A DNA stretch of 64,000 nucleotides from Toxonevra muliebris (GCA_963691655.1 OY829326.1:81523235-81587234), one strand, 5' to 3'. Shown: positions 47,167 to 59,597, numbered from the stretch's first letter. The notes: generated from the sequence alone by a model not told the origin. Made by a program: numbers and translations.

Positions 47167-47929
47167 GTATAGTGCATGAAGTGCGGATTGTATTTTGTTG
47201 AAGAGAATTGCTGATTAGCATTACAAGTTCTGCGTATAATCTGCTCATATAATCGTTCGATCGAACATCTTTTGTTCAAGAGGATCAGATTTTGGTACCG
47301 ATAAGAACGACTTTTTGAAAATTCCCTTCTGTGCCGAGCCGAGTCATGCCATTATACACCAGACACATACGAAATACTGTCTCGTATGTGTCCAAATTTA
47401 TTTAGGTAATATCTGAGCACATAGTGTCTAGATATGTAGCCCACTAGTAGTCTAAGGCCCTCTTTGGTGTAACCGATAAATCGATGCGCAAGGGGAAGGA
47501 TGATCCCTTGGCTTGCCTAAGACCTGGAATAAGGTTCCAACTATTTCTCAACTGTTGATTTCGAAGAAGACCGTCGAGGCCGCAAAATGAATTGCTCTGA
47601 GCCAATAAACCTTTCAAAACCTGACCGTTAGAAATAATAATGATAAATACTTATTTTTAACGCCTTTTGAAGATTTATATTTGCGAAGGTCTCAATTGCG
47701 TATATTACGGCCTAACAAACGCCGGGCCAAATACACAGTGGTATTTGGGACGGCGTTGTGTTTAGCAACGACAGCGCCTGAATCAAAATCCGTCTGTATA
47801 CCAATTAGGACATTAGCCATTCCAGTCGGGCCAGGAAAGAATTACAATATTTAATTCCTACCAAAACATAGATCATATAATCCGGTAAAAACCAGATGAA
47901 AATAAGGCATGGTTCTAATTCTGAAAAAG

Positions 47930-48270
47930 TGTACCTCCTAGGTCATTCCGATGTTCTGGGACCCCCTATAATTTTTAACAAGAAATATTTTCTCCAAAAG
48001 TAGTATAAAGTTTTCTCAACGGTTTTATTTATAGGCCATTTATCATTGGGTTTAAAACCACATTTTTAAGAGGAAGGGTAGGAGATGGAGGAAAAGTGTG
48101 AATGCAAAAATTTTTATCTCTTTATGCTTAACAACATCATATCTGTTGAAATAAAGAAAATTTCTTAATAGCCCCTGAAGACCCCATTTTTACAACTTCA
48201 GATCCATATTATGGGAAAACTAGATGTGATAGATGAGTACGCAGTCGTGATCACTGACTCTAAATTACTA
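47930..48270 (-). repeat. dispersed repeat shared with the 36.1-kb hAT element
   Basis: In reverse complement, GTGATCACGACTGCGTAC, AACCGTTGAGAAAACT, TTTTGGAGAAAAT, CTTGTTAAAAATTAT and AGAACAT.GGAATGACC occur in the same order as at 36461-36640. This copy has a longer middle part. It lies next to a hAT-like transposase scrap on the + strand. Confidence 0.72.
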
Positions 48271-48649
48271 TGAAACCGTAGGAAAACCTCATGCATAAAA
48301 TTTTTGTTGCACTGTGTTATCAAAAAGACTCTATTGTATCGTAATTTTGTTTTGCTATTTTTATTCCTTGCGTCAATACGCTGGTTCAGAAATTGTCAGA
48401 CAAATTTCTCAATGAGAATGCGGAAATCTTTTCAAGCTTACAGAGACTTCTTCCTTGATTTGGATCATCTTACTCCATACTTTTATGACCGAGTCTCAGA
48501 ATTTGCAGTGAGAACTGAGCATAAATTGTTGTGTGAAAAATTATGAGGACTCGAAAAAGATGCCGGAATTTTATGACACGAGCAGATTTCCAACCATCAA
48601 TTAACTTTTAAAAGTTTTGGGGACTGTGAAGAAAATTAAAACTTGCATA

Positions 48650-48754
48650 CTAAACTCAACGGGCAGCGAAAAAATCAATGCACTTGGCGTACTATCAATC
48701 CATGGTGACTTAGGTGTTGAGCGGAATGAAGTTCTCGAGAAAATTTTGAATTAA
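48650..48754 (+). pseudogene. possible hAT transposase C-terminal dimerisation fragment
   Basis: The 34-codon frame reads LNSTGSEKINALGVLSIHGD then LGVERNEVLEKILN and stops. The pattern (E)R/KxNALxxLSIxxD...EVLE..L resembles the end of hAT-superfamily transposases. An upstream frame at 48304-48546 (RMRKSFQAYRDFFLDLDHLT) may be another part of the same relic but is not diagnostic. Short and degenerate. Confidence 0.42.
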
Positions 48755-50514
48755 CACTTGAAAATATGCGGAGGATATCAGTGGCAATAAAAAGCTGAGT
48801 TTAGCTGTAATTTTTCCTATATCAATAATAGAAATTATATCTATAAAATTTTTCTACTTTATTTTTAAAAATTAATTTTCGAAAATTACCAGCTAACGCC
48901 ATTGATCAGACGGTTTTTTTTTTACATATAAACTAAAGTTATAGCCAGATCAATTCACTCTTCATCAAACAACCTTCAGCACCAAACGGCTGAGTTTATT
49001 TGTATTTTGAATAAATTTTAAAGAATTTTTTTTTTTAATTTTGTTACTTCACAAAAACAAATATTTTCTTACCAAATACCCTGCAGGTAAACTAAAAAAT
49101 GAGGTACCTAGACTGGTAAGTCGAAAAAAACTATAATTTTATTTTTTTAATGTATCCTCAATTTTTATAATTGAAAAATTCAAAATAAATTAGAAACTTG
49201 TTATAAAAAACGATTTCGTCGAAATTATAAATAAATTTCAATAGCGTAAAAGACAAAAAAGAAACGAAAAAATATCTAAGATATTATATATAAAAAGAAA
49301 ATATATACAAATAGATGCCGAAAGAAGTACATAATAAAAAGTTTATTTAAAGCACGGAGCTTAAGAGAATTATATAAATTGTTGTTCATATAAACTTTGT
49401 AGTTTAAATTAAAAAAAAATGAAGAAAATTAAGTAATTAATTGTTTTTTACTACTTTGAATTAAAAACAAATACAAAATACAAAAAAAATAATGCTTTAC
49501 ATAATTAGATAATTACTGTAAATATTTATGAATTTATGATTGTTACTTTCACTTTATATATAAAACATACGTAAAATTAATTCATGAACGAAATTATAAA
49601 ATTTACAAAAAAAAATTAATTAATAAAAATTATTAATAATTTACGAAAATCTATTTCATTAAATTGAGAAAAAAATTATATTGTTTATTGTTAGCAGTTA
49701 AACATTATTAATTATGTATTTTTATATAATTACTCGTAAATGAAATAATCAAAAACATAAACATTTATTTATATTCATCATTATTAAAATGTTCCCGATT
49801 TGTGCTTTGTTCGGCTTCATTAAGTTTAATAAATATTTCTGTAATTGGTTTTTGTTTTTGTAGAGTTTTAAAATTTTGTTGTTATACAAATATTTTTAAA
49901 ATTTTTGTATACATATATTTATGTATGTTATGATTCTAAGATTAAACATAAACAGAAAAAGGAACAAATTCTAAATAAAAATAGAATTGTTATAAAAATG
50001 ATTAGCATAATTTCTAATTAAAAAAACAAAATAAATCGCAATCGTATACAAAATCTTTCGTTGTAGAAATTAAGCAAACAAATAAAAAAAAAAACAAACT
50101 AAATGATAAAACTCGATTAAAGATTTTTCATCGATTTAATTATCGTCATCTTAATAAATATTGTAAATACACTCGAAATAAAGCTTGGCATAATAAATAA
50201 AGGTCTCAGTCAGAAAAAATACTACGAATAAATGGAGTTGTTTTAATTTTTATAATTGTTTTAACAAAAACTCGGAAGCATGAAATTGAAGTTTATCTCA
50301 AACCAAAATATGATTATCATATACCAATGTTGGTATGAGGTTCAACATCGTATGATCAATAATCCAGCGAACCAGCTGTCTAAAGTCAGTTTATTTCTTT
50401 ACTAATTAGTGGAAGATTATTACACGGATGATTAAATGGATTTGGTATTTTGGGTGGAGGTGTAGATGGATTTGCCCTGTCTAACTTTATTATAAATTTT
50501 GTTTTGAAATATAT
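48755..50514. other. AT-rich stretch without gene
   Basis: About 1.7 kb of extremely AT-rich DNA (poly-A tracts, TATATA stretches). No coding signal or element ends are visible. Confidence 0.55.
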
Positions 50515-50657
50515 ACACTGAGGGAAAAAATGCTGTTATATCAAGCGGAAAGGATATTAAACCAACAAATTTGGCTGTTAAATCCCATACAAAAGTGAAC
50601 TCTGTTATATTAGCAGACAATGTGCTGTTGCTGTTGCATCGCTTTGAAAAACAAAAC
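50515..50657 (+). repeat. CACTGAGGGAAAAA repeat, copy 1
   Basis: Begins ACACTGAGGGAAAAAATGCT and continues GTTATATCAAGCGGAAAGGA. After about 45 extra bases it has TCTGTTATATTA, CAGACAATGTGCTGTTG and GCTTTGAAAAACA. The same blocks occur at 63912-64000 without the extra bases. The family is unclassified; the boundary to the neighbouring tRNA-like block is unclear. Confidence 0.75.
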
Positions 50658-50687
50658 TATAAAATAGTAACTGACAAAATTCTTCAC

Positions 50688-50750
50688 GCTATAGCCTAGT
50701 TGTCTAGTGCGAAAGCAAGCACTCAGCTTTAGCTCAAATCCCACCAATTT
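50688..50750 (+). repeat. tRNA-like SINE head
   Basis: TATAGCCTAGTTGTCTAG resembles box A and GCTCAAATCCCACC box B, about 32 bases apart. It is followed by a T-run in which the piggyBac element at 50772 is inserted. It is probably a decayed SINE and may belong to the adjacent CACTGAGGG repeat. Confidence 0.45.
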
Positions 50751-50771
50751 CTTTTTACATTTTTTTTTTAA

Positions 50772-52344
50772 CCCTCTCAAGAGAAAGTGTACTTCCCGTG
50801 ATGGGAAAAAATTGGGAAGTTGATTTTCGCGTTCAGCGGTCTCCAAATAGTCAAAAAATATTTTTTCCTGATTTTTACTTGTCCAGGTTTAGCCGTACCC
50901 GATGTACACATATGTGTACAAAAAAAAATTTCAGGGAACTTTTTTCACCCAGGTGAAAGCCAGCGTTTCCCGTCTTCATATAGCTAAATTAGATATTTTT
51001 TTCAAAGAAATTGAATTTTATGTTCATTTTTGATATTTTATTATGAATTCTCTCAAAAACAAATTATATGCAATGTATGGAAATATGGAATATTTTATAT
51101 AACTAGAAAATGTCTTTATTCGAGTGTGTGGAATCGCTGGAAGCACTTAGGACAGAGCGACACATTACAACCGTTCCATTTGTATCGAGTTCTATGATCA
51201 CAGCCGTTACGGCGGCATCTGCTTGCAAACTTCTTGTTGCTCCCCTACGGAGTATCTAACACTGTCATCAACCACTCGCTTCTTCGGTGCCGGCTCTGCG
51301 GAGTCTCTTTTGCTCGGTCGACCTCTTTTGATTCTTTTAATGTCGGTTCCAGTTTAAATTAAAACATTGGTGACCGCACTTTTAAACTCCAACAGATTCT
51401 TTTTGTCTTCAGGATTCTTCTCTTTCCATAGAATCCAAGCGTTCACTATAGAAACATTCAACTTATGGTAAAAGATACACATGTACCATCTGCGGTTCGT
51501 TGGATAATTTCGGTAAAGCGCCACCAGAAAGTCCATGAGATCTACGCCGCCCATCGATTGGTTGTATTCTTTAACAATTTCCGGCCTGTCGACTTTAATG
51601 AAGCACTTCGTTTTACGGCAATAGCGGTCTATTTTTTCTGCTTTCCCGATTCCAACATATGTGGAAAGCAAGTGAACTCATTTGTTGTACCAACAAACTA
51701 AGGACACGTTGTTGTTCGAAGTGACAATGGACGTCGTCGCTTTCATCGTCAGATTGTTCAACCAGCTCTCGCATCTCTACTAACGACAGCCTTTTCTGGC
51801 TCATATCGAATCTATTTGCGAAAATTTTTTGATAGTAATGGATTATTACGAGCAGAATGTTGAAGAAAAGAGCCAGAAAAAGCATGGAAATGGATGGAAA
51901 ATGCTCATAAAGTGGCCATGTACACATACGTGTACATTCGCAAATTTTTCCCCGTTCTTCCGATTGTACACATATGTGCACAATAATCAACCACACGCCA
52001 GAAACACAAGAACACTCCGATTCGTACAAAATGTATTTGTATCGACATAAGAAGGTTCCATTTATATCACAAAATTTTTTTTACTCACCTTTTTATTATT
52101 TAGTATTTTTAATGATTTTTTGAAATCGACGATTTTCGAAGACGAATAAAAAACACGAGGCTGCCGCACAAAAATCATAATACTTTCGACAGTTATACTT
52201 CGATTGTAATAAAACTAAAGTCAAAATAGAGACGATAGAACAAGAAAATCGGTAATACCAGAGGTGTGTAGCTAAAGTTTAAATCGAAGTTGAGAAAAAT
52301 GTTGAAATTAACGTACACATATGTGTACGAAAATCCTGAGATGG
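50772..52344 (-). mobile_element. internally deleted piggyBac element, TTAA flanked
   Basis: TTAA lies at 50768-50771 and 52345-52348. Ends CCCTCTCAAGAG and (reverse complement) CCATCTCAGGAT match at 9 of 12. Each end region carries the palindrome GTACACATATGTGTAC (near 50907 and 52313), and related palindromes lie near 51917 and 51963. At 1573 bp it retains both ends of a transposase gene but lost most of the middle, a classic internal-deletion derivative. Confidence 0.87.
51116..51804 (-). pseudogene. piggyBac transposase with internal deletion
   Basis: Read from an ATG at 51804, the gene starts MSQKRLSLVEMRELVEQSDD, an acidic N-terminus normal for the family. At about 51720 it jumps to C-terminal sequence. 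The frame 51671-51354 gives KVDRPEIVKEYNQSMGGVDL, MDFLVALYRNY and KLNVSIVNAWILWKEKN, the conserved YNxxMGGVDxxD and NAxIxW motifs of DDE_Tnp_1_7. After a stop at about 51357 come a basic KRIKRGRPSKR stretch, another stop, and the C-terminal cysteine finger (RCRRNGCDHRTRYKWNGCNV then SLCPKCFQRFH) ending near 51120. The first catalytic aspartates are gone, so it is inactive. Confidence 0.83.
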
Positions 52345-52476
52345 TTAAATAAATTTCAAAATCAAAAAAAAATTTTTTTTTTTTTTTAAATTATTTTTTT
52401 CTTTTCAATTCAATTTATTTTCTTTTATTTACTGCTATCGTTTTAAATTATTTATTCTTGAATTGCTTTTTCTCAG

Positions 52477-52545
52477 GCTCGAACCTGTGGCCGAAAAAAA
52501 TTCGTATGATGACTATCGAACTGTGCCACATAACCAAATTTATCT
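52477..52545 (-). repeat. tRNA-like sequence
   Basis: On the minus strand TGTGGCACAGTTCGATAG resembles box A and CACAGGTTCGAGCCTGAG is a good box B. The spacer contains a T-run, so it is not a working tRNA; a SINE head is the likeliest reading. Confidence 0.45.
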
Positions 52546-52999
52546 CCAATGAATTTTGTTTGTTTCGAGCACTAATTACTGTTTTTTATCTCTTTGAGGC
52601 ACACGATTTTAAAGAAAATAAAAACTCCAGTTGCACAGAATTTTTTTTTTGGTTTATAACATTGACAACTGAATGAGAAATTGTAAATAAAATGTTAAAC
52701 TATATGACTATAAGTAATTTCAACTTTTCGAGGTGAGTTAAAATATATCCCACCATGCATAAAAAACTAAGCAAAAGTTGGGACAATTTTTACCCTACCT
52801 AACCTTAAAGAGTTAAATATGCAAGAAAGAGTAAGATATACAAATTTGAAAAACTCAATCAGGCCGAAAGCTATTATTATGAATGTTGTAAGTAGGGGGT
52901 CGAAACACTATTAAATAAATTTAGAATTTTTCACAATTATTATTATAAGAAGAATACGATATTTATTTAAATTTTTATACATTCCAGTAAAAATTTCGT

Positions 53000-53430
53000 A
53001 GAACAAAGAAAATAAATTTATCACAAAATACGCTGTCACAAGATACCTGGACGACATCGACGGCTGAATCTTTAGACACACTTGCCAGCACCCATTTTCC
53101 TGGTAGTACAGACTTTGCCGAAGAAGTCGTAATACGCAATCCCCCAATAAATATATCTCAAACTTCTATTAATTTAGTAAACATTAGAGAAAAGATTCTC
53201 TAGTCATTCAAGAGTTTCAGCCCATACAAAGCACCCCACCCAGATAGCATAAATCTAATTATGCTATGGAACTTAAAAGATTTCTAAATCTAGTGGTTCT
53301 CCGGATAGAGGCGCTCTTCAAAAAAAGATTGCAATTAGGCCATATCCCTAAAAGCTGGAGAAGAGTTAAGGTCATTTTCATTCCAAAAGTAGGCAGAAGG
53401 GTGTGCGAAGGAGCTAAAGACTAAAGATTA
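53000..53430 (+). pseudogene. LINE reverse transcriptase N-terminal fragment
   Basis: Pieces in different frames read AESLDTLASTHFPGSTDFAE, then SFKSFSPYKAPHPDSINLIM, then RLQLGHIPKSWRRVKVIFIP and KVGRRVCEGAKD. The pattern LLxxHFPGS...I.SFKPYKAPGPDGI...GHIPKSWRxxKVIFIPK is that of the start of Jockey/LOA/R1-type LINE polymerases. It is severely degraded and stops before the YADD box. Confidence 0.72.
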
Positions 53431-55230
53431 GAAGGCTAAAAATCGGTTTTTTTTATTGCCTATATAGTTAAATATACAATTCAAGAATATATTTAAATAT
53501 TTTCAAAAATATGAAGCACTAACTGTTAGGTTTGCTCATATTCTTGGTGCAATTGAAAACTTGGAAGTGCGTTTTCTCCACTTTTTTTGCGAATTTTCTA
53601 AAATGGCGGGTGTGATAGCTAAAAACCCATATGACCTATTGAATCGAACCAAAGTTTTTTTTCTTCAGTATTAAATTCTCTTCTAAGTGACTTGGTCACG
53701 AGTTTTTTTGTTTAGTTCACTGAGAAGAAAAATATACAACAATTAAACATTTTTTCGCTTTTTGTTTCAGTCAAGATTTACGAGCTGGGACTTTCCCGCC
53801 GATTGAAGACTACTTCGACAAAATGATCTTGAAATAGACTAAGTCTGTTGTAATTTATTATTTTACTGTCAAAGAGTACTTTGAATATATAAATACAAAA
53901 CTATACCTAGAAGTTCAATGGGTTCATTTTTTTCCCCATTCTAAAACAATCACAAAAAACCTTTTTAACCTTCTAATTTAGGGCCGTTACTACGAAACAG
54001 AGGTAACAAATTTAGCATTCGCTATTAGTACCTCGCAGCATGACAACGAAAAAACCTTCTCTTACAAAATTTACCTTTGGCAGTACTGTGCAAATTAGGA
54101 AAGTCAATCTCGGGACCCTGAAATCCTGGGAACGGCGGTATGATTTGCCTGCTCTTTATACACTGTTGCGATTTCACTTTGTCACTTCCTCACAAAATAA
54201 AACGTTTAATTAAGCCTGTTAAACAAAGCTCGAACTGAGTAGCAATAAAGTAAAAGCCGAACTGTGAAATATGAACAATTAGATTTCAGTTTCATAGTCT
54301 CTAATAATAATGTAAAACAAAAATTTTATAATCCATATTATCTATTGTGCCCACTGTAAATTAGCAGAGTGCTATCAACACCAACCTTCACAGGTCAATG
54401 CACACAAATAAATACGTACATATGTTTGTGTATATATGTGCTTGGCTCTTTTATTTAAAATACATTTCTTTTTAAATTAAAAAAAAAAAAAAATGCCCTC
54501 CACCTGTAACGGTTTTAGAAATTCCCCTATTCGTAGCCTTGCAAGATCAGTGACGCGCAGGCAAAAGAAATAAACAACAGGTTCTTTGAGCCGCTAACAC
54601 ACTGCAGCTACCTTTTCATGCTTTTGTTGCCGGTGCATGCATCGGACGGAGACGGAACAAGTGTTTATCCTGCTGCACCATTCATTCCAATTACTATTCA
54701 CTTGATCGTATTTATTGTAACTTCGCTGCACACCATTACTCAAGTGTCCATGGAAAACATAGACATGCACCTGTTTGCTGCTGTCCGTTAAAGGCACGCG
54801 GTTATTTTGACATTGCAGCGTCGTTTAATTGAGAAAAAATGCAGGTCACATGATTTTTTCTCGTTTTCTTGAATTTAAGTTTATTTTTAACGCATTCCTT
54901 TACAAAAAAAAATACGTTATGTTACTAGAGTAATTAAGAAACTCGGTAATTAAATGTAAATAATGTAATTCCAACGCTATATGAATAAGTATATCGATCG
55001 CTTTCTGCAAGACTGTCATAATCCCAAAAAAAAAAACAAAATTATAATGGTATCTTATGAGCTTTTCTTGTAAGAACAATATGGGTAGTCGTGTAAAGTT
55101 TATAAGCTCGCAAGAGAACTGTCAATTTTGTATGAAAATTCATTTGCACAATTCTTATATGTTTGCCCAAATGACCCCGCAAACATATGCGTTTGTAAAT
55201 ACAACCCTAAACGCCCGGTTATATTGGTGT
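53431..55230. other. no recognised gene
   Basis: AT-rich sequence. A minus-strand frame at 54594-54797 and other short frames have no domain or splice support. A GT...AG pair could be drawn in many places, but no coding bias supports it. Confidence 0.45.
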
Positions 55231-55233
55231 TCG

Positions 55234-55599
55234 GTGTTCGACGAACACAAATCATTTTGCTCGGTCAAGGTGGTTACATTAAGCTCGTTGCAGAGTTGTT
55301 TTTTGTCAAAATATACTAGTTTGTTTAATACTGTTTTAAATGTAGTGATACTGTTTTGTAAAATAACTCATTGCCACCCTGAATACTAGGCGTGCTCGGT
55401 GTACAATACACCGAGCATATCGTGTTCAGTGTGAGAGTTTTTATGCAGTTGTTGTTGATCTAAAAAATCGTCATTTTTCAACAAAAATCGTCAAATCGTC
55501 ATTGGGTCAAAAAATCGTCAAAATGACGTTAAAATCGTCGTTCTGGCAACGCTGACCATGGCCTAGCACGGGGGAAAATGTTTTGTGTTCGTCGAACAC
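55234..55599. repeat. palindrome-rich repeat region
   Basis: Perfect palindrome-like GTGTTCGACGAACAC at 55234-55248 and GTGTTCGTCGAACAC at 55585-55599. Between them is an 11-bp perfect hairpin (TGCTCGGTGTA, loop CAA, TACACCGAGCA) at 55393-55417, then at least six AAATCGTCA-type repeats at 55463-55545. It is probably the remains of a non-autonomous transposon whose ends I cannot fix. Confidence 0.6.
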
Positions 55600-55837
55600 G
55601 AATATATCCAGGCACTAACAGAAAATCAAATGAAAAATGGAAAAAGTAAGCAAAAATATTTTAATTATATGAGTGAAAAACTAAGTCACAAAGTTTAATA
55701 AATTTTAGCTTTTCGCTTGTTATTGGCATTTTTAAAATAAGGTTTTTTTTTTGACAATTTACTCAAAACTGATTTATACGAAATGTGCACAAATAACTTG
55801 CGAGGTGCATGAATACCCTTAATATTTCTCGGTATTG

Positions 55838-55972
55838 CGTTCTACCTAGTGGTAGTTCACTGATATTTAATCTTTTAGCTTGTGTAAAAAAGTCAGAAGG
55901 TGTTATATACCCTTTCTCCTCGTTAGAAGAGTTTTTGTCGTTTTAGCGTTCTACCTAGTGGTAGATCACCGC
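55838..55972 (+). repeat. spaced direct repeat
   Basis: GCGTTCTACCTAGTGGTAG followed by TTCAC (about 55838) and by ATCACCG (about 55945) are near-identical blocks about 107 bases apart. Each contains a CTACCTAGTGGTAG inverted core. Confidence 0.7.
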
Positions 55973-56332
55973 AATCTTTAAATGCGATTTTCTCGAAAAT
56001 TTAATTTTTAGACTTACGGCAGTCTGGCACAAAGCGAGTGATATGTACTTTAAAGTGCATCAATAATTGTGTGCTCAAAATCATATCCATTATTTATTGA
56101 TTTTTTGATCTTTTTTGAAATTTTTCGGGAGTGGACCACTAAAGGTTAAAAATTTTGCTTGGAAAAAAATTTGCAATTTTTGTCAGGTCAGAAATCTTTT
56201 TTTTTTTGATTTTTCAAAGATCTGTTACCATAAAAAGTTATCTAGGGGCATAAACTAAACAATGTCATATAAAAACCACGAGAAATCTTCCACAAAAAAT
56301 TTTCAGGCCGCCCTTAGGCGGTCAACTCAGAC

Positions 56333-56400
56333 GACCTCGATAGTATAGTGCAGCAGTTCTAAACTATTTTCATCTTACGGCCCCTTTTCGAATTCGTGCC
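56333..56400 (+). repeat. SINE head joined to a hAT-like end
   Basis: GACCTCGATAGTATAGTG repeats the 5' start of the SINE at 18683 with one change. It breaks at 56351, where CAGCAGTTCTAAACTATTTT and TTACGGCCCC begin, a pattern like the CAGNGGTTCTNAAACT ends of some hAT elements. It appears that a hAT-type element interrupted a SINE. The far end is not found. Confidence 0.5.
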
Positions 56401-59400
56401 AAGCCAGCGCCTCCCCACTTTGATTTTCATTTTTATTAATTTAATTTATTATTTTTGATAAGATTAAATTCTTTGTTTAATTTAATTTGATTTCTTTAAT
56501 GTAATTTCAAATTTTTATACAAAGTTTTTTAATTTAACTTTTTTTTAGAATTAAATTTTTTGTTTTATTTCATTTTTCTACATATTTTTTTATTTATTTT
56601 GTGTAATTTTTCTTTTGATTATTTTTATTGTACTAAACTAATTTGCAATACCTGCAGATAATTTTGGTACCGAAATCTAACTGTTTTTTCATATTTATTT
56701 TTAAAATCCATTAATTCCATAGAGAAACTTCATTTTAGTTTTCAATAATTTATATTTTTATAGCTTCATATGATTTTTGCTATTGTAATGATATTAATTT
56801 TGAAATTTCCTGTGAATCCAACTGTAAGTCACAGCTCATGCTTTACATTATTAAAGACTTTCTATATGGTTCTTTTTTTTATTTCATGGAGAATTTTATG
56901 AAATTGGAATTAAAAAAAAAATAGAATCGAAATAAACATTAGAAATAAAAAATGGATTACGAAATCAGTCCAATGTATTTATACATATTTGTATCTTCAA
57001 GTGATACTTCTGAAATAAAATTGCATAGGTGAGAACTATTTTAGTAACTATGACGAAAAATTGTATCCATAGTACACTAAGCATACCTACACATACAGTA
57101 TTGAAATTTTAATGTCTGGCCATAAAACAGTAAAAAAAAACGGAAAATTGAGCGAGTTGCAACACAACAAAAGTTTTGATTGAAAAGCAAAAGGACCTCC
57201 CATATAATTATGAAATTTCCATACTCGTAGTCGTATTTGTAATTGTAATTTGCATGTATTTGTGTAATTTCTACACAAGCTGACACAATACAAACACCGT
57301 CACCAGGGTTTCAGGGCAATTGCTGCTAGGATGAAGGGGAGGGGGTATGGTACGTTAAGGGGAACGGGAAAAAGGTGTTCAAGGAAAGCGTCACATCGAC
57401 CCTCTTTCGACGCTGCAATAATATAGCTGGCAACAGTTTTCGTGTTTGTATTAAAGTAATTATTTACTATGTGCACACTTAGTTAATTATTCAGGGCCCC
57501 ATAACTGTGGGCGCCAATAACCACAAACAAATCTTAAATTAATACTTATTCACTTCACTAATGCTTCACAGAGAAATTAAAAAAAAAATGCACACACATA
57601 TTTAAATAGGTATATTAGGAATGGCAAATCCGACATCATGGGATCACGTGATTGAAAAAATGTTTAAGAATACTCAAGATATTACTTATACACATGAATA
57701 TCAACTTTTGTAAGCAAAAGAATAAAGCATAAATCAAAGTTATTTAAATCAATCCGTATAACTGGAGTATGAACGAATTAACGATGGTATTTTTTAAAGT
57801 GCGTAGGTACTAGGGAATTTAATACCGGGATCTCGGTATTTACTTTAAAATTAGGCCCGAGATTGCAAATAAAAAATCCCTGGATATTCGAAATTCAGAT
57901 GTAACTACATAAACTTATTGGACCTTTTTTTTCTACCTATTTTTCACTTCGTATATTAAATAATTCGCAAAATTCTAATCGATCCTCAAAAATTATAAGG
58001 CTAAAAAAGGGGAAATAAATATATATTTAAAATAATTAAGCTCACATTTTCTTTAAATTTGTACTTAATTTGGAAATCTTCAATATTTGTCTAATAGATT
58101 TAGAAAGCTCTATGGTTTTATGTAACTGAAAACGTCAGGCGAACATGGCATCATGACCAAGCAATATTAGATCCCAGGAAAACAATGATCGCCAAACATA
58201 CTTTAGAAAGTGGTTTCAGACAACAGAAGCAATTTTTTCATTATCAAATATTTCAATATTAAGGAGATAATTACAAAAACTAAATCGCTTTGATATCAAA
58301 GATGTGGCACCTAAAGTTGAATTTAGCTTATCTTCTAAGATGGTGAATCCGACTCCAATTTGACAATGAAGCAAAAGTTGCTTAAAGCTGTGATGATATT
58401 TGATCACAAACATTTCCCATTTCGGGGCGTCAACTGGAGTTGATTTTAAAAAAGAAATTAGATTTGCATGCAAATTGTGAAAGTTTAGAAGTAGGAAGCA
58501 GAATCCGAGCGATGTTTCGCAGATTTCCAGGATAGGTAATCAAACTGTTAATGATAAAGTCTCACTTTCACTAAGACTAAACACAATTTACTGGAAAACA
58601 CAGACAACAAAAATTCATATTTCATATCTTTATTTTCATTAATTTCAGTTAATTTCAATACATTTCAAAATAATTCTCAAAATCGTATTTTTATAGGGTG
58701 TATTTAAACTTTCTGGGCTCCATACAAGACACTGCTGTTTGGTTTCCGGTTCGTATTTATGGGACTATAACTTCACCACCTATTACGATTTCATTTAATT
58801 TGCTAGACCCTCCATCATCAAATTTTGTTTCAAAGTATTGGGTAAAACAGAATACGTGTCTTTTGTTGATCGTCATTCAAACCATCGAGAAGATATTTTC
58901 GTGTATCTCAGATGATTTGAACGCAGTTCACCAACTATTTTCTTTATTGAGCTAGTCTTTGATCTTCGTCAATTTTAGAATTACATTTGTAACGTTGATT
59001 GAAGATTTCTGGCGGCTTTCACGAAGGTCATCCTACATAGAAAAATGCCCAGTCTGAGATCGTTGAAACCACTTGAAAACAATTGTAAGGGATTTGCATT
59101 CATTCCATAAGAATTTGGGCATTCATGGGAAACTTGCATTGGCTTGAGTTGTAGACGAAATCCGTAGAGAATGGCAAATCGAATTTCTTGCTGTGTTGGC
59201 GGAGGGGTTTCTGTCGACCTTACATCAGTAATTTTACTTTTTCTCGATTTCATTCCATCCAATCCTTCTGAAATTTTGTAGAAATCGCTATCTCTATTCT
59301 TCAACCACGTGTCTCTATTTTAGACGAAATTGAGTTTTTTTGCTTACATTGTATAAAGTATAAAGATATGTATACTATAAACTCACCTAATTGTAGAAAT

Positions 59401-59512
59401 AGAATCCATACAAAATTGCACAAAACCAAACGTTTCGGAATGTCATTTTGTGTCATAACGTTTTTACTTCATTCATTCATTTATAAATGAGCAGAAATTT
59501 TAACTCTAATAA
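56401..59512. other. no recognised gene
   Basis: AT-rich sequence with short frames on both strands (for example 58216-58473 and 58981-59304 minus) that show no domain I can name. The latter lies where a mariner-like order of words might be read (FNDLR) but lacks motifs. No element ends were fixed. Confidence 0.4.
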
Positions 59513-59597
59513 AGGGTACGGTCCAGTCAGAGGCGTGAAAAAATGATTACTATTTAAAACACTAATTTTTCACGTCTCTAACTGGACCTAGCCCCTT
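59513..59597. mobile_element. 85-bp hairpin MITE
   Basis: Left GGTCCAGTCAGAGGCGTGAA at 59519-59543 and, on the other strand, GGTCCAGTTAGAGACGTGAA at 59565-59589 form a 24-bp stem with two mismatches. AAGGG ends extend the stem with small bulges. There is no coding capacity. Confidence 0.7.
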
